In this document: positions 9,056-18,194 of the stretch, in pieces
Position numbering within the stretch: position 1 is the first letter of the stretch
Layout: the number at the start of each line of letters is the position of its first letter
DNA from: an uncultured Oscillospiraceae bacterium
Lineage (GTDB): Bacteria > Bacillota > Clostridia > Oscillospirales > Ruminococcaceae
Length of the DNA stretch: 64,000 nucleotides
Assembly: GCA_934481385.1 (NCBI GenBank)
Contig: CAKSPD010000002.1
Span: forward strand, 95,118-159,117
Reading direction: 5' to 3'
Made by a program: the position numbers and the translations under genes
Notes under the pieces: generated by a model
Database searches by the model: none
Told to the model about the DNA's origin: nothing
The model's input: only the letters and a program-made list of their open reading frames with translations

Positions 9056-9328
9056 ATGTTCTATAAAGAAGTTGTCGTTAAGAATCAGGTAGGACTTCAC
9101 GCAAGACCTGCTACATTCTTCATTCAGAAAGCTAATGAATTCAAGGCTTCTATCTGGATTGAAAAGGAAGAACGCAGAGTTAATGCTAAGAGCCTTCTTG
9201 GTATTCTTTCACTTGGTATCGTTGGCGGTACTTCAATCAAGGTAATTGCTGATGGTTCTGACGAAGTTCAGGCTGTAAATGCTCTTGTTGAACTCGTTGA
9301 CAGCGGTTTCAGCGAAGAATCAAGATAA
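9056..9328 (+). CDS. ptsH: HPr phosphocarrier protein
   Basis: A 90-residue HPr. The phosphoenolpyruvate-dependent phosphorylation site His15 lies in VGLHARPAT and the regulatory Ser46 lies in VNAKSLLGILSLG, so it has both the transport and the catabolite-control site. Because His15 is present it is HPr rather than Crh. Other PTS genes are absent nearby. AAGGAGAG is the ribosome site. Confidence 0.96.
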   Translation: MFYKEVVVKNQVGLHARPATFFIQKANEFKASIWIEKEERRVNAKSLLGILSLGIVGGTSIKVIADGSDEVQAVNALVELVDSGFSEESR

Positions 9329-9344
9329 AAACACAAAAGATTTA

Positions 9345-9377
9345 CAGGGCGTTATTATTCAGTAACGCCCTGTTTTG
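9345..9377. terminator. Bidirectional terminator between ptsH and spoIVB
   Basis: CAGGGCGTTA pairs with TAACGCCCTG, with T-rich sequence on the plus-strand side. The stem overlaps the last codons of spoIVB. Confidence 0.8.
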
Positions 9378-10557
9378 TATATTCAGACATGTTTTCCGCA
9401 AATATTCCGTAACCCATCGTGGAATCAGATATAAATACATGAGTTACTGCTCCTATTATTTTATCATTCTGAATTATAGGACTTCCGCTCATTCCCTGAA
9501 CTATTCCGCCTGTTTTTTCAATAAGACTTTTATCTGTTATTTTTATAATCATATTACGGGTACTGTTTTCTCCGCTGTAATCTATACTCTCTATTTCAAT
9601 TTCATAGCTTTTTGGAATATTTCCCTCAGTAGTACAGAGTATTTCTGCTTTTCCTTTTTCAATATCCTGCTTGAATCCCATTTTATAATCCCTGCCCTGA
9701 CAGAATTCTGCTGTATCCTGCGAAATATGTCCGAAAATTCCGCATCTGTTGTTAAGCTCAAGTTCTCCTATACAGTCCCCTGATACAAAACAGCCGTCAA
9801 GTTCTCCGGGAACTCCGCTTCTTCCTTTTACTGCTCCTGTTATTTCAACGGGAACTGCCTTTCCGCTTGAAACAGGAACTATTTCCCCTGTATCTGAATC
9901 GCATATCGGGTGACCGAGTCCTGCAAACATTCCTGTTGATTTATCAATAAATGTCAGTGTTCCTATTCCGGCTGTGCTGTCACGCACCCACATTCCGCCT
10001 ATATAGCATTTTTTTTCACTATTCCATACCGGTGTAAGAGAAGTCGTAAAATCCTTTCCTGAACGGCTTGCGGAAACGGTAAGTGTTTTTCCTCCGCTTC
10101 CGCTTATTATCCTCTGAATATCACTGTTTGAAGATACCGGTATATTATCTATAAATCTGATTATATCCCCTGTTTCTATTCCGCAGTCTTTTGCGGGACA
10201 ATCAGTTTCATTCAATTTTACTACCATTACTCCGTCCATAAGAAGTTTTATTCCGAAAGGTGTTCCGCCTGCTGTAAGAACAGGGGCTTCAGTCCGGCAT
10301 ATTTCAACGGATTTTATCGGAATAACTCCGAAAAGTTTTAATGATGCTTCCTGCGATGACGGATAAGTCAGAAGTTCTGCCGGTGCTGTTCCGGACAATG
10401 ATACGCTCACGGACGGATATGATGCTATATCGAGCGTTTCTCCCTTTTCAACATAAAAACTATCAGGAATTTTTTCTGCATAATATCCTGAAATTCCGCA
10501 TAATCCGAGCATTGATGCAGATAATAAGGCTGAAAATATTCTGAATTTCTTTAACAT
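9355..10557 (-). CDS. spoIVB: SpoIVB serine peptidase
   Basis: A 400-residue sporulation signalling protease. An N-terminal membrane/signal segment is followed by a PDZ domain (about 100-180, MDGVMVVKLN... DIIRFIDNIPV) and an SA-clan protease domain with GLGHPI carrying the histidine and GMSGSPI (about 356-361) carrying the catalytic serine. In Bacillus, SpoIVB is secreted from the forespore and cleaves SpoIVFA to switch on pro-sigma-K processing. The common neighbour spo0A is not adjacent. The start is supported by GAGGAGG. Confidence 0.93.
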   Translation of the reverse strand: MLKKFRIFSALLSASMLGLCGISGYYAEKIPDSFYVEKGETLDIASYPSVSVSLSGTAPAELLTYPSSQEASLKLFGVIPIKSVEICRTEAPVLTAGGTPFGIKLLMDGVMVVKLNETDCPAKDCGIETGDIIRFIDNIPVSSNSDIQRIISGSGGKTLTVSASRSGKDFTTSLTPVWNSEKKCYIGGMWVRDSTAGIGTLTFIDKSTGMFAGLGHPICDSDTGEIVPVSSGKAVPVEITGAVKGRSGVPGELDGCFVSGDCIGELELNNRCGIFGHISQDTAEFCQGRDYKMGFKQDIEKGKAEILCTTEGNIPKSYEIEIESIDYSGENSTRNMIIKITDKSLIEKTGGIVQGMSGSPIIQNDKIIGAVTHVFISDSTMGYGIFAENMSEYTKQGVTE

Positions 10558-10656
10558 ATCCTGTTCCTCCTCTTATTTTTATTATTGGAGGAACTCATCA
10601 TTTTATAACAGTGAATTTCTGATTGATTTGCCTTTATTTTTATGGGGGATTTTTTT

Positions 10657-11073
10657 GTGAAAAATTTTTTGTTAATAGTTTTGAAAATAGTTCTTGCAGT
10701 TTCTACGCTCATATATCCGCTTTTTATGGTTATACTTTCAGGAGCAGGACTTGTATTCAACGGAAATTCATATGGTCTGAAACTTGTTCTATGCGGTATA
10801 TTCTGGATTGTTTCAGGACTTATGCTGACATCAGGAAGTTTATTATGTCTTATGAAAAAAAATATTCCTGCTCTGATACTTTCATCAGCAGGATTTTTAA
10901 TCTGTATGGCAGTATTGTTTATTGTTACGGCTCATGCAGAAAAATATTCATGGAATATGCCGTATTACGCTGAATTTACAGTTTCAGGCATGTACATAAA
11001 AAGAATTGTTCCGACAGCTCTTCCTTTTATACTTACACTTTTAATTTCGGGGTTTAAAATATGCAAAAAATGA
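10657..11073 (+). CDS. Small four-helix membrane protein
   Basis: About 138 residues with four hydrophobic segments and short basic loops; no family recognised. I prefer the GTG at 10657, which has GGGGGA seven bases upstream, over the ATG at 10642, which has no ribosome site. Its end overlaps the start of the glycerophosphodiesterase gene by 13 bases, so the two are translationally coupled and it may assist that membrane enzyme. Confidence 0.65.
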   Translation: MKNFLLIVLKIVLAVSTLIYPLFMVILSGAGLVFNGNSYGLKLVLCGIFWIVSGLMLTSGSLLCLMKKNIPALILSSAGFLICMAVLFIVTAHAEKYSWNMPYYAEFTVSGMYIKRIVPTALPFILTLLISGFKICKK

Positions 11074-12866
11074 TTAAATCAGCAAAAATTTTTATACGGG
11101 CTATCCCATCAATACTGCTTTTTGAAATTCTCTATAAACTTATTATTACTGCAATAGCACTTCCTGCACTTACTCATCTTTTGAAATGGGCAATTAATAT
11201 TTCAGGAGTAGGATATATCACATCTGAAAATCTTTTTCAGTTTCTTACTTATCCTGAATCCCTTGGTCTGATTGTGCTTATACTTATAATATGCTCTGTG
11301 CTTTCACTTGCGGAAATTTCTGCTGTTATAAGCGGTTTTGCAATGCTTTACAAGAAAAAAAATATAAGTGTATTTCTTATGGTAAAGGCTGGTTTCAAAA
11401 GTATCGGAAAACTTTTCAGAAAATTTAATTTTATACTTGTTTTTTATATTCTGCTTATACTTCCTCTGACTCAGTTTACACTAACTTCTGGTGTGTTTGC
11501 TTTTGTAGGTATGCCAAGTATCCAGACTATTTACGGAACTGCAAGCAACAGAATTTTTATTGCTGTTATACTGTTCCTTTTTCTGATTTCCCTGCTTCTT
11601 TCAAAACGCATCTATTGTCTTAATTTCTTTGCACTCACTGATTCCGGATATTTTGAAAGCGTTCGTCAAAGCAAAAAAATTACTGAAAAAAAACTGTTTT
11701 CAAATGCTGTTTCAATAATAATATGGTGTATTCTTATAACAGCGTTTTTTCTGATTGTTTTCTTTGCTGTATGCTTTATTATTTCATTTGCGATGAAAGG
11801 TTTTTCTGAACCTGATAAAGCTTTTTTCATTTCACTGAAACTTATAAAAACTGTTATGAAAATATTTACTGCTGTTTCATCTGTTTTCTTTACACCTATG
11901 CTGTTTGCATATATTACAACACGTTTCTTTTATGAAACAGATGATGATACTGAAATAATTCTGCCTGAACCTGCTGAAAAAATAAATCCTGTTAAAATAA
12001 GAATTATTACTTTTGCCGTTTTTGCACTTGCAACGGCTCTCAATTACTCATTTATGAAAGATATTTCTGCTGAAAATATTATTCTTAATGCAAGCTTTCT
12101 GAATAAAACAAAAATTACTGCTCACAGAGGATTTTCCTCAAAAGCTCCTGAAAATACTGAACCTGCCTTTTCAGAGGCTCTTGAAATCGATGCTGATTTT
12201 ATTGAACTTGATGTTCAGCTTTCAAAGGACAAACAGGTTGTTGTTTTTCATGACAAAAATCTTTCAAGAATTACAGGAAATAATGAACTTCTGAAAAATC
12301 TTGATTATCAGGAATTGCTTGAACTCGATTACGGAAAATGGTTTGGAGAAGAATTTTCAGGAACTAAAATTATGACTCTTGATGAAGTTCTTGAAAAGTT
12401 CGGAAACAAAATAAACCTCAATATTGAAATCAAAAAAAACGGCGATGAAAATGAAACTGCTGAACTTACTGTAAATCTTATAGAAAAATACAATTGTATA
12501 GATTCCTGTTATATTACTTCATTTTCATACAATGCTCTTAGAACCGTCAAAAAAATAAATCCTGATATAAAAACAGGGCTTATTGCAAATATTATGACAT
12601 ATGGCGGTTATTCAACTCTCCATGATATTGATGCCCTGAGTCTGAATAAAAAATTTGTATCGCAGAATCTTATAAATAATATTCATCTCAATGGTAAACG
12701 TGTTTTTGTATGGACTGTCAATGACAGGGCAGAGGCTGAAAAACTTATCAGTATGGGGGCAGACAATATTATTACTGACAAACCTGATATGGCTGTCAAG
12801 GCTGTTTCTTCAAAGAGCAATGAGGCTTATATTATAGATTTCCTTGCAAAAATTTTCAATTACTAA
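11061..12866 (+). CDS. Membrane-anchored glycerophosphodiester phosphodiesterase
   Basis: A 601-residue protein. Residues 1-345 form a polytopic membrane domain of the kind found in front of Firmicutes GDPD enzymes. From about 352 the TIM-barrel GDPD domain begins with TAHRGF and PENT, then ELDVQLSKDKQVVVFHD, the histidine and metal-binding acidic residues of the active site. It ends with VWTVND and IITDKPD. The enzyme would hydrolyse glycerophosphodiesters, or possibly lipoteichoic acid-type polymers, at the membrane. It is coupled to the preceding small membrane gene. Confidence 0.92.
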   Translation: MQKMIKSAKIFIRAIPSILLFEILYKLIITAIALPALTHLLKWAINISGVGYITSENLFQFLTYPESLGLIVLILIICSVLSLAEISAVISGFAMLYKKKNISVFLMVKAGFKSIGKLFRKFNFILVFYILLILPLTQFTLTSGVFAFVGMPSIQTIYGTASNRIFIAVILFLFLISLLLSKRIYCLNFFALTDSGYFESVRQSKKITEKKLFSNAVSIIIWCILITAFFLIVFFAVCFIISFAMKGFSEPDKAFFISLKLIKTVMKIFTAVSSVFFTPMLFAYITTRFFYETDDDTEIILPEPAEKINPVKIRIITFAVFALATALNYSFMKDISAENIILNASFLNKTKITAHRGFSSKAPENTEPAFSEALEIDADFIELDVQLSKDKQVVVFHDKNLSRITGNNELLKNLDYQELLELDYGKWFGEEFSGTKIMTLDEVLEKFGNKINLNIEIKKNGDENETAELTVNLIEKYNCIDSCYITSFSYNALRTVKKINPDIKTGLIANIMTYGGYSTLHDIDALSLNKKFVSQNLINNIHLNGKRVFVWTVNDRAEAEKLISMGADNIITDKPDMAVKAVSSKSNEAYIIDFLAKIFNY

Positions 12867-12871
12867 AAAAT

Positions 12872-12900
12872 AAGGGGACTTTTAAAAGTCCCCTTTTTTA
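12872..12900. terminator. Bidirectional terminator
   Basis: A perfect 24-base palindrome (AAGGGGACTTTT and its complement) followed by six T, between convergent genes. Confidence 0.85.
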
Positions 12901-12910
12901 TTATATTCTT

Positions 12911-13954
12911 TTATAATTCTGTGATTACGCCTGCAAGATACTGCTGTATAGTTAAAGCATCGTTTGCATTTATAACTCCATCTCCGTTTACATCTGCATT
13001 AACTACACCTAACTGACTTATATTGTTATTTTCACTGTCGCTGATATATGAAGCTATTGTAAGAACATCAGATATATCAACTTTTGCATCTCCGTTGGCA
13101 TCGCCCTTCATAAAAATATATGAATTGTAATCATACACACCTTTAATTGAATATCCGTCAAGCATTGAATATCCGTCAATTCTTGCAAGTGCATGATGAT
13201 AAAAATCTGTGCTTATTTCCTCTGCTCCTTCAATATTCTGTAAAATCATACGCATAGCTTCGGTTTTATATTTCCATTGCCATGTATCTTCATCGTTATA
13301 GCAGATTTCAAAATTCTGACAATCTTCTGAAACATTTTTTATGCTGTATCCTGCATCTTCAAGAAAACTGAAATCTTCTTTTGTAACAGAAAATCCGTCT
13401 TTTAAATGAAGTCTTGTTACAGGCATTGCAGATGTCTGCATTTCATGTTCATATCCCCACACAACATCAGTATCTTCAACATCAGAATTTTCAGCCATTG
13501 CCTTTTCAATTTCACGAGCATATGAATAAGTAAAGACACCTCTGCTATTTTCAGCAGTATTAAATAACTGATATACATTATCATCATTTAATTTGCTGTA
13601 TTTAAATTCCATATCGTTATAAGTAAAGTTAAAATCATCTATGCTGTAATTTTCTTTAAGTTTGAAAATGATGCTGAAATTTGAGAAGTAATAATTATAA
13701 TCCTCTGCATAATTATCACTGTAATATGTTATATACATATTACTGCCGTTTTCAACACCTTCAACTGTATCATTTCTGAAACTCATTATTTTGCCGTCAT
13801 CAAGTATTTCAGAATAACAACAATTTTCAGAAGAAACATTTACAACAAGAGGTTTGTTATATTCAATGCCAAAATATCCTGCATTTGTATTTATAACAGA
13901 TAATGATGATAGAAGAGTAAGCATGGAAACAGATAAAGATAATAATTTTTTCAT
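12911..13954 (-). CDS. Secreted protein with C-terminal type I dockerin
   Basis: A 347-residue exported protein. The N-terminus has a basic start and hydrophobic core typical of a signal peptide. Residues about 25-275 match nothing I recognise and are rich in Y, N, D and E. The C-terminal 65 residues are a dockerin: two calcium-loop/helix repeats, DANGDAKVDISDVLTIASYI and ADVNGDGVINANDALTIQQYL, joined by a linker. Dockerins dock to cohesins on scaffoldins, so this is probably a cellulosome or surface component. Its promoter carries an inverted repeat that may be an operator. Confidence 0.85.
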   Translation of the reverse strand: MKKLLSLSVSMLTLLSSLSVINTNAGYFGIEYNKPLVVNVSSENCCYSEILDDGKIMSFRNDTVEGVENGSNMYITYYSDNYAEDYNYYFSNFSIIFKLKENYSIDDFNFTYNDMEFKYSKLNDDNVYQLFNTAENSRGVFTYSYAREIEKAMAENSDVEDTDVVWGYEHEMQTSAMPVTRLHLKDGFSVTKEDFSFLEDAGYSIKNVSEDCQNFEICYNDEDTWQWKYKTEAMRMILQNIEGAEEISTDFYHHALARIDGYSMLDGYSIKGVYDYNSYIFMKGDANGDAKVDISDVLTIASYISDSENNNISQLGVVNADVNGDGVINANDALTIQQYLAGVITEL

Positions 13955-14005
13955 TTCAAAAAACCTCCTGTAAAAATTTTCCAGATAAATTTTTATCTTG
14001 GATTT

Positions 14006-14034
14006 ATTATATCACCAAAAAATATATTTGTCAA
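14006..14034 (-). promoter_or_regulatory. Promoter of the dockerin protein gene
   Basis: On the minus strand TTGACA, 17 bases, TATAAT. Confidence 0.75.
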
Positions 14035-14057
14035 TGTGCATACCCGACAAATATATT
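14021..14057. promoter_or_regulatory. 12-base inverted repeat overlapping the dockerin promoter
   Basis: AATATATTTGTC (14021-14032) and its exact complement GACAAATATATT (14046-14057) are 13 bases apart. The left arm covers part of the -35 box, so a dimeric regulator could control the dockerin gene here. Confidence 0.5.
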
Positions 14058-14154
14058 AAATAACATTTGTTCATCTTTTATCCAATATCTGTATATCAAA
14101 ATATATTACTCTGAATTTCTTTTATAATAATGTGTAAACTATACAAAAACGGTA

Positions 14155-14184
14155 TTGACGAATTTATATTTTTCATGATATAAT
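14155..14184 (+). promoter_or_regulatory. Promoter for the TIM-barrel gene and nrdR
   Basis: TTGACG, 18-base spacer, TATAAT. Confidence 0.65.
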
Positions 14185-14215
14185 TGTTTAAACATCATAT
14201 GAAGGAGATTATGAA

Positions 14216-15028
14216 ATGATTGCCGGAGTATCCACTGCATGTCTTTATCCGGAACTTCTTGAAGACAGCCTTTATCAACTTGCAGTCAACGGAGTTTCCA
14301 ATGTTGAAATTTTTGCCAACACTCATTCTGAAATGACAAAAAATTTTGCCTTAGGTCTTTTGGAAATATTAAAGCATTTTGATGTAAAATGTGTATCTGT
14401 CCACCCTTTTACTGCCGAAATAGAACCCCTTATGCTTTTTTCCGCATATAAAAGACGTACTGATGATGCTTTGGAATATCTTAAATTCTGCTTTGAATTT
14501 ATGAATATCCTCGGAGCAAAAATATTTGTTCTGCACGGAAATAAGGGAAGTATCAATGCACCCCGTGAACTTTACTGTGAACGCTATTCTATGATGTACA
14601 GGCTCGGAAAACAGTTCGGCATTGATGTTGCTATTGAAAACGTTTCACGCTGTCAGAGCGGTAACCTTAATTTTCTTAAAGACCTGTCAAATATGCTCGG
14701 AAATGATGTCAGGTTCGTTCTGGATACAAAACAGGCTGTCCGTTCAAAAGAAAATGTTTTCGATATGGTCAGGACTTTAAAGGGAAAAATAGCTCATGTT
14801 CATCTCAGTGACAGCGGTGAACTCGGTGACTGCCTTATGATTGGAAAAGGCAGACTGAATATACACAGGCTTATCTCTGATATTTATTCTTTTAACCCTG
14901 ATGCATCTGTTGTTCTTGAACTTTACAGAACAAATTTCAACGGAATTTCTGACCTTGTAAATAATTACAATATCATTGAACAGACTATCCGGAATATTTC
15001 CGTTCCGGAAAATAAAGAAAGGATTTGA
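14216..15028 (+). CDS. Sugar phosphate isomerase/epimerase-like TIM-barrel protein
   Basis: A 270-residue protein of the xylose isomerase-like / AP endonuclease 2 superfamily. Visible pieces are GVSTACLYPELLEDSL at the start, KIFVLHGNKGS, the metal-ligand strand VAIENVSRC, FVLDTKQAVR and AHVHLSD. The fold and metal-site pattern are clear; the substrate is not. The stop overlaps the ribosome-site region of nrdR, so it shares a transcript with that gene. Confidence 0.8.
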   Translation: MIAGVSTACLYPELLEDSLYQLAVNGVSNVEIFANTHSEMTKNFALGLLEILKHFDVKCVSVHPFTAEIEPLMLFSAYKRRTDDALEYLKFCFEFMNILGAKIFVLHGNKGSINAPRELYCERYSMMYRLGKQFGIDVAIENVSRCQSGNLNFLKDLSNMLGNDVRFVLDTKQAVRSKENVFDMVRTLKGKIAHVHLSDSGELGDCLMIGKGRLNIHRLISDIYSFNPDASVVLELYRTNFNGISDLVNNYNIIEQTIRNISVPENKERI

Positions 15029-15033
15029 AAAAT

Positions 15034-15480
15034 ATGAAATGCCCGTTCTGCGGTTCACTCGATTCAAAAGTCATAGATTCACGCTCATCTGATGAAAAAA
15101 AAAGAAGAAGGCGTGAATGCACCAAATGTCACAAGAGATTTACTACTTATGAAACGGTTGAAACTCCGCTTCTTTCTGTAAAAAAACGTGACGGCTCATA
15201 CCAGCTTTATGACAGAAGCAAACTCATAAAGGGTATATTTACTGCAATAAAAAAACGTCCCATATCTGCTCAGGAAGTGGAACGCATTGCAGATTATGTT
15301 GAAAATACCCTTGCAAACGAAATGAAAACCATTGTAACATCAAAGGCTATCGGTGAAATGGTTCTTGAACAGCTTAAAAATATTGATGCTATTGCATATA
15401 TAAGATTTGCTTCTGTATATAAGGATTTTTCTGATGTGAAAAGTTTTATATCTGTTATATCTGAATTTGAGGAAACATGA
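15034..15480 (+). CDS. nrdR: Transcriptional repressor NrdR
   Basis: A 148-residue repressor of ribonucleotide reductase genes. A zinc ribbon is formed by C3/C6 and C29/C32 (MKCPFCGS and CTKC), followed by an ATP-cone domain beginning VKKRDGSYQLYDRSKLIKGI. NrdR senses nucleotide status and binds paired NrdR boxes upstream of nrd operons. The ATG is chosen because NrdR proteins begin M(K/R)CP; a TTG nine bases earlier is too close to AAAGGA. Confidence 0.96.
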   Translation: MKCPFCGSLDSKVIDSRSSDEKKRRRRECTKCHKRFTTYETVETPLLSVKKRDGSYQLYDRSKLIKGIFTAIKKRPISAQEVERIADYVENTLANEMKTIVTSKAIGEMVLEQLKNIDAIAYIRFASVYKDFSDVKSFISVISEFEET

Positions 15481-15491
15481 TTCTATATATA

Positions 15492-15914
15492 TCACTGAAC
15501 GCTGATTATATAATCTGAATCATTTTCATCATAGATTGCTGAAGATACGGCTTTTCCGTCACAGACTATAAGCTCTGCCATAAGATTTTTTTCATCGGGA
15601 TTATAGTTCTTTATTCTGTATGTATAAAGTATGGCATTACTGCCCTTATATTCCCGCAGAGGTAATTTCTGCTTATCCTGAAGCTGTGCAAATACTTCAT
15701 AGCTTTCGCTGAATTCATTCGGAATTACTATATCTCTGCTGAAAATTTCTTCCGTTTCCCAGCCGTGAAGCGAAAAATAATTTATCCTTTCGGCTGATGT
15801 TCCGGCGGATACTCTTGCTATGGGTTCAGGTTTTTCTTCCTTTTCCGGAATAAATATTATGCAGGCTGTGACAATTATCCCTGCTGTAAGAATTACTGCG
15901 TGAATTTTTTTCAT
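15492..15914 (-). CDS. Membrane-anchored protein, DUF4830-like
   Basis: A 140-residue protein with one N-terminal hydrophobic segment (VILTAGIIVTACIIFI) and an extracytoplasmic remainder. The sequence ERINYFSLHGWETEE, then IVIPNEFSESYEVFAQLQ and LPLREYKG, resembles DUF4830 domains, which occur in small exported clostridial proteins. The family name is from memory. Function unknown. Ribosome site AGGAGG. Confidence 0.65.
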   Translation of the reverse strand: MKKIHAVILTAGIIVTACIIFIPEKEEKPEPIARVSAGTSAERINYFSLHGWETEEIFSRDIVIPNEFSESYEVFAQLQDKQKLPLREYKGSNAILYTYRIKNYNPDEKNLMAELIVCDGKAVSSAIYDENDSDYIISVQ

Positions 15915-15988
15915 GGGCTTTTCCTCCTTTTAAATAATTATATGCCCGATATATACATTTAAAAACTGATAAGGAGCTTTTTAATTTT

Positions 15989-16756
15989 ATGAGATTGGAT
16001 AAATTTATTTCAGATAATTCCGCACTTTCAAGAAGTCAGGTAAGAAATGCCATTAAAAAAGGACTTGTAAAAGTTGACGGAATTATTATAAAACAAGCGG
16101 ATTTCAAAATCAGTCCTGAAACAAGTTCTGTTGAATATGCCGGAAATATTATTTCATACCGCAAAAACAGATATATACTTCTAAACAAGCCTGCCGGTTT
16201 TGTATGTTCAACAAATGACCCTGAAAGTCATACTGTTCTTGAACTTGTTCCGCCTGAACTTTCAAAAAAGGTTTTTCCTGCCGGAAGGCTTGACAAGGAC
16301 TCGGAGGGACTTGTTCTTTTAACTGATGACGGAGAACTTTCTCACAGGATTCTTACACCTGAAAAGCATGTTCCGAAATTTTACATTGTGAAACTTGCCG
16401 AATGCTTTAAAATTCAATATATTGACTTATTCGCTTCAGGCATATCACTTTCCAATGGTGAAGTATGCATGCCGGCTAAGGTTTTTCCTGTTGAAAATAA
16501 CGATTTATGGGCAATTGTCGAACTTCGGGAAGGCAAATATCATCAGGTCAGAAGAATGTTTGCTTCTGTCGGAAATAAAGTCGAATATCTTTTCAGATTC
16601 TGCATGGGAAATCTTCAGATTCCCGAAAAACTGGCGATTGGTGACTGTATGGAACTTATGCACAAAGATGTTGAAAAGTTGATTCAGACCCCCGATTATG
16701 ACTGTATTCTGAGGAAATTATATGTATATTTTTCGTCATATTTGATAAACAAATAA
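15989..16756 (+). CDS. RsuA/RluB family rRNA pseudouridine synthase
   Basis: A 255-residue protein with an N-terminal S4 RNA-binding domain (MRLDKFISDNSALSRSQVRN) and a catalytic domain with the active-site motif GRLDKDSEGLVLLTDDG, where the aspartate of RLD is catalytic. The later YHQVRRM motif is standard. Such enzymes modify 16S U516 or a 23S site; which one cannot be told with certainty, though the short C-terminus fits the RsuA side. Confidence 0.92.
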   Translation: MRLDKFISDNSALSRSQVRNAIKKGLVKVDGIIIKQADFKISPETSSVEYAGNIISYRKNRYILLNKPAGFVCSTNDPESHTVLELVPPELSKKVFPAGRLDKDSEGLVLLTDDGELSHRILTPEKHVPKFYIVKLAECFKIQYIDLFASGISLSNGEVCMPAKVFPVENNDLWAIVELREGKYHQVRRMFASVGNKVEYLFRFCMGNLQIPEKLAIGDCMELMHKDVEKLIQTPDYDCILRKLYVYFSSYLINK

Positions 16757-16780
16757 TCATAAGTTTGGAGATTTAGCGTA

Positions 16781-16809
16781 TTGAAAAATTCAGAATTATT
16801 TGTTATTAT
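16781..16809 (+). promoter_or_regulatory. Promoter for the sugar ABC ATPase gene
   Basis: TTGAAA, 17 bases, TATTAT, leaving a leader of about 70 bases. Confidence 0.5.
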
Positions 16810-16882
16810 ATTAGTATAGCTATACTGCGTTTTACGTTACGCTTAAACTTTAGCAAAAATTTTTATGGGAGGATTTATTTAA

Positions 16883-18022
16883 ATGGCAGGTTTAATTTTG
16901 AAACATATTTATAAAAAGTATCCGGGCGGTTTCGTTGCTGTTACCGACGTTGACTTTGAAATCAAAGATAAGGAATTTATTATCCTTGTAGGCCCTTCAG
17001 GCTGCGGTAAGTCTACTACTCTTCGTATGATTGCAGGTCTTGAGGAAATTTCCGAAGGCGAACTTTATATCGGTGACCGCCTTGTTAACGATATTGCTCC
17101 TAAGGACAGAGATATTGCCATGGTTTTCCAGAACTATGCTCTTTATCCTCATATGACTGTTTTCGATAACATGGCTTTCGGCCTTAAACTCAGAAAAGTT
17201 CCTAAGGACGAAATCGAAAGAAAGGTTAATGAAGCTGCTAAGATTCTTGACCTCTCTCACCTTCTCGAAAGAAAGCCTAAGGCTATGTCAGGCGGTCAGC
17301 GTCAGCGTGTTGCCATGGGCCGTGCTATCGTTCGTTCACCTCAGGTATTCCTTCTTGACGAGCCTCTTTCAAACCTCGATGCTAAGCTCCGTGCTCAGAT
17401 GAGAACCGAAATTTCAAAGCTCCACAAGAAACTCGGTACTACATTCATCTACGTTACTCATGACCAGACTGAAGCTATGACTCTCGGTGACAGAATCGTT
17501 GTTATGAAGGACGGTTTCATTCAGCAGATTGATACTCCTCAGACTCTTTATGACCACCCTGTAAACCAGTTCGTTGCAGGATTCCTCGGTTCTCCTCAGA
17601 TGAACTTCATCGATGCTGTTCTTAAAGATGACCTCGGTCAGTATGTTGTTGAATTCGGTTCTGAAGATTCAAGAGGTCAGAAGGGTGTCAAGTATCAGAT
17701 TATCGTTCCTGAATCAAAGGTTAACAAAGAACTCGCTAACTATGTAAACAAGGAAATCGTTCTCGGTATCCGTCCTGAAAGCGTTCACGATGAAGAAATG
17801 TATCTTTCAAGTGCTACAACAGGTATCATCTCATGTACTGTTGAAATCACTGAAATGATGGGTGCTGAAACTTACCTCTACCTCAGCTGTGAAGGTATCC
17901 CGATTACTGCAAGAGTTTCTTCACGTTCTACTGCTAAGCCTCAGGACGTTATTCAGGTTGCTCTTGACCCGAACAGAATACACCTCTTTGACAAGGAAAC
18001 AGAAAAAACTATTGTAAGCTGA
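16883..18022 (+). CDS. MsmK/UgpC-type sugar ABC transporter ATPase
   Basis: A 379-residue ATPase with Walker [10 protein letters not shown] (about 37-45), signature [14 protein letters not shown], Walker [13 protein letters not shown], the switch HDQ, and a C-terminal OB-type regulatory domain (VVEFGSEDS onward). No permease or binding-protein genes flank it and it has its own promoter and terminator. In Firmicutes a single such ATPase commonly energises many carbohydrate importers, which fits a plant-polysaccharide degrader. Its codons are markedly richer in C-ending choices (CTC, ATC, TTC) than its neighbours, a sign of high expression. Confidence 0.92.
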   Translation: MAGLILKHIYKKYPGGFVAVTDVDFEIKDKEFIILVGPSGCGKSTTLRMIAGLEEISEGELYIGDRLVNDIAPKDRDIAMVFQNYALYPHMTVFDNMAFGLKLRKVPKDEIERKVNEAAKILDLSHLLERKPKAMSGGQRQRVAMGRAIVRSPQVFLLDEPLSNLDAKLRAQMRTEISKLHKKLGTTFIYVTHDQTEAMTLGDRIVVMKDGFIQQIDTPQTLYDHPVNQFVAGFLGSPQMNFIDAVLKDDLGQYVVEFGSEDSRGQKGVKYQIIVPESKVNKELANYVNKEIVLGIRPESVHDEEMYLSSATTGIISCTVEITEMMGAETYLYLSCEGIPITARVSSRSTAKPQDVIQVALDPNRIHLFDKETEKTIVS

Positions 18023-18048
18023 TTTGTCTTATCTCAGCTTTTCCAGAC

Positions 18049-18075
18049 AGGGCGGATTCCTTCCGCCCTTTTTAT
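18049..18075 (+). terminator. Terminator after the ABC ATPase gene
   Basis: GGGCGGA pairs with TCCGCCC, followed by CTTTTTATTTTTA. Confidence 0.85.
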
Positions 18076-18115
18076 TTTTATCACCTAATTTTCATAAAAT
18101 TATGACTCTTTGCTA

Positions 18116-18144
18116 TTGACTTATTGAGAGTTTTGTAATATAAT
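18116..18144 (+). promoter_or_regulatory. secDF promoter
   Basis: TTGACT, 17-base spacer, TATAAT. Confidence 0.7.
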
Positions 18145-18194
18145 TATTGTAATTGTCATAAACGACACATTTCTATCTTTCAGGAGGTTAAAAC

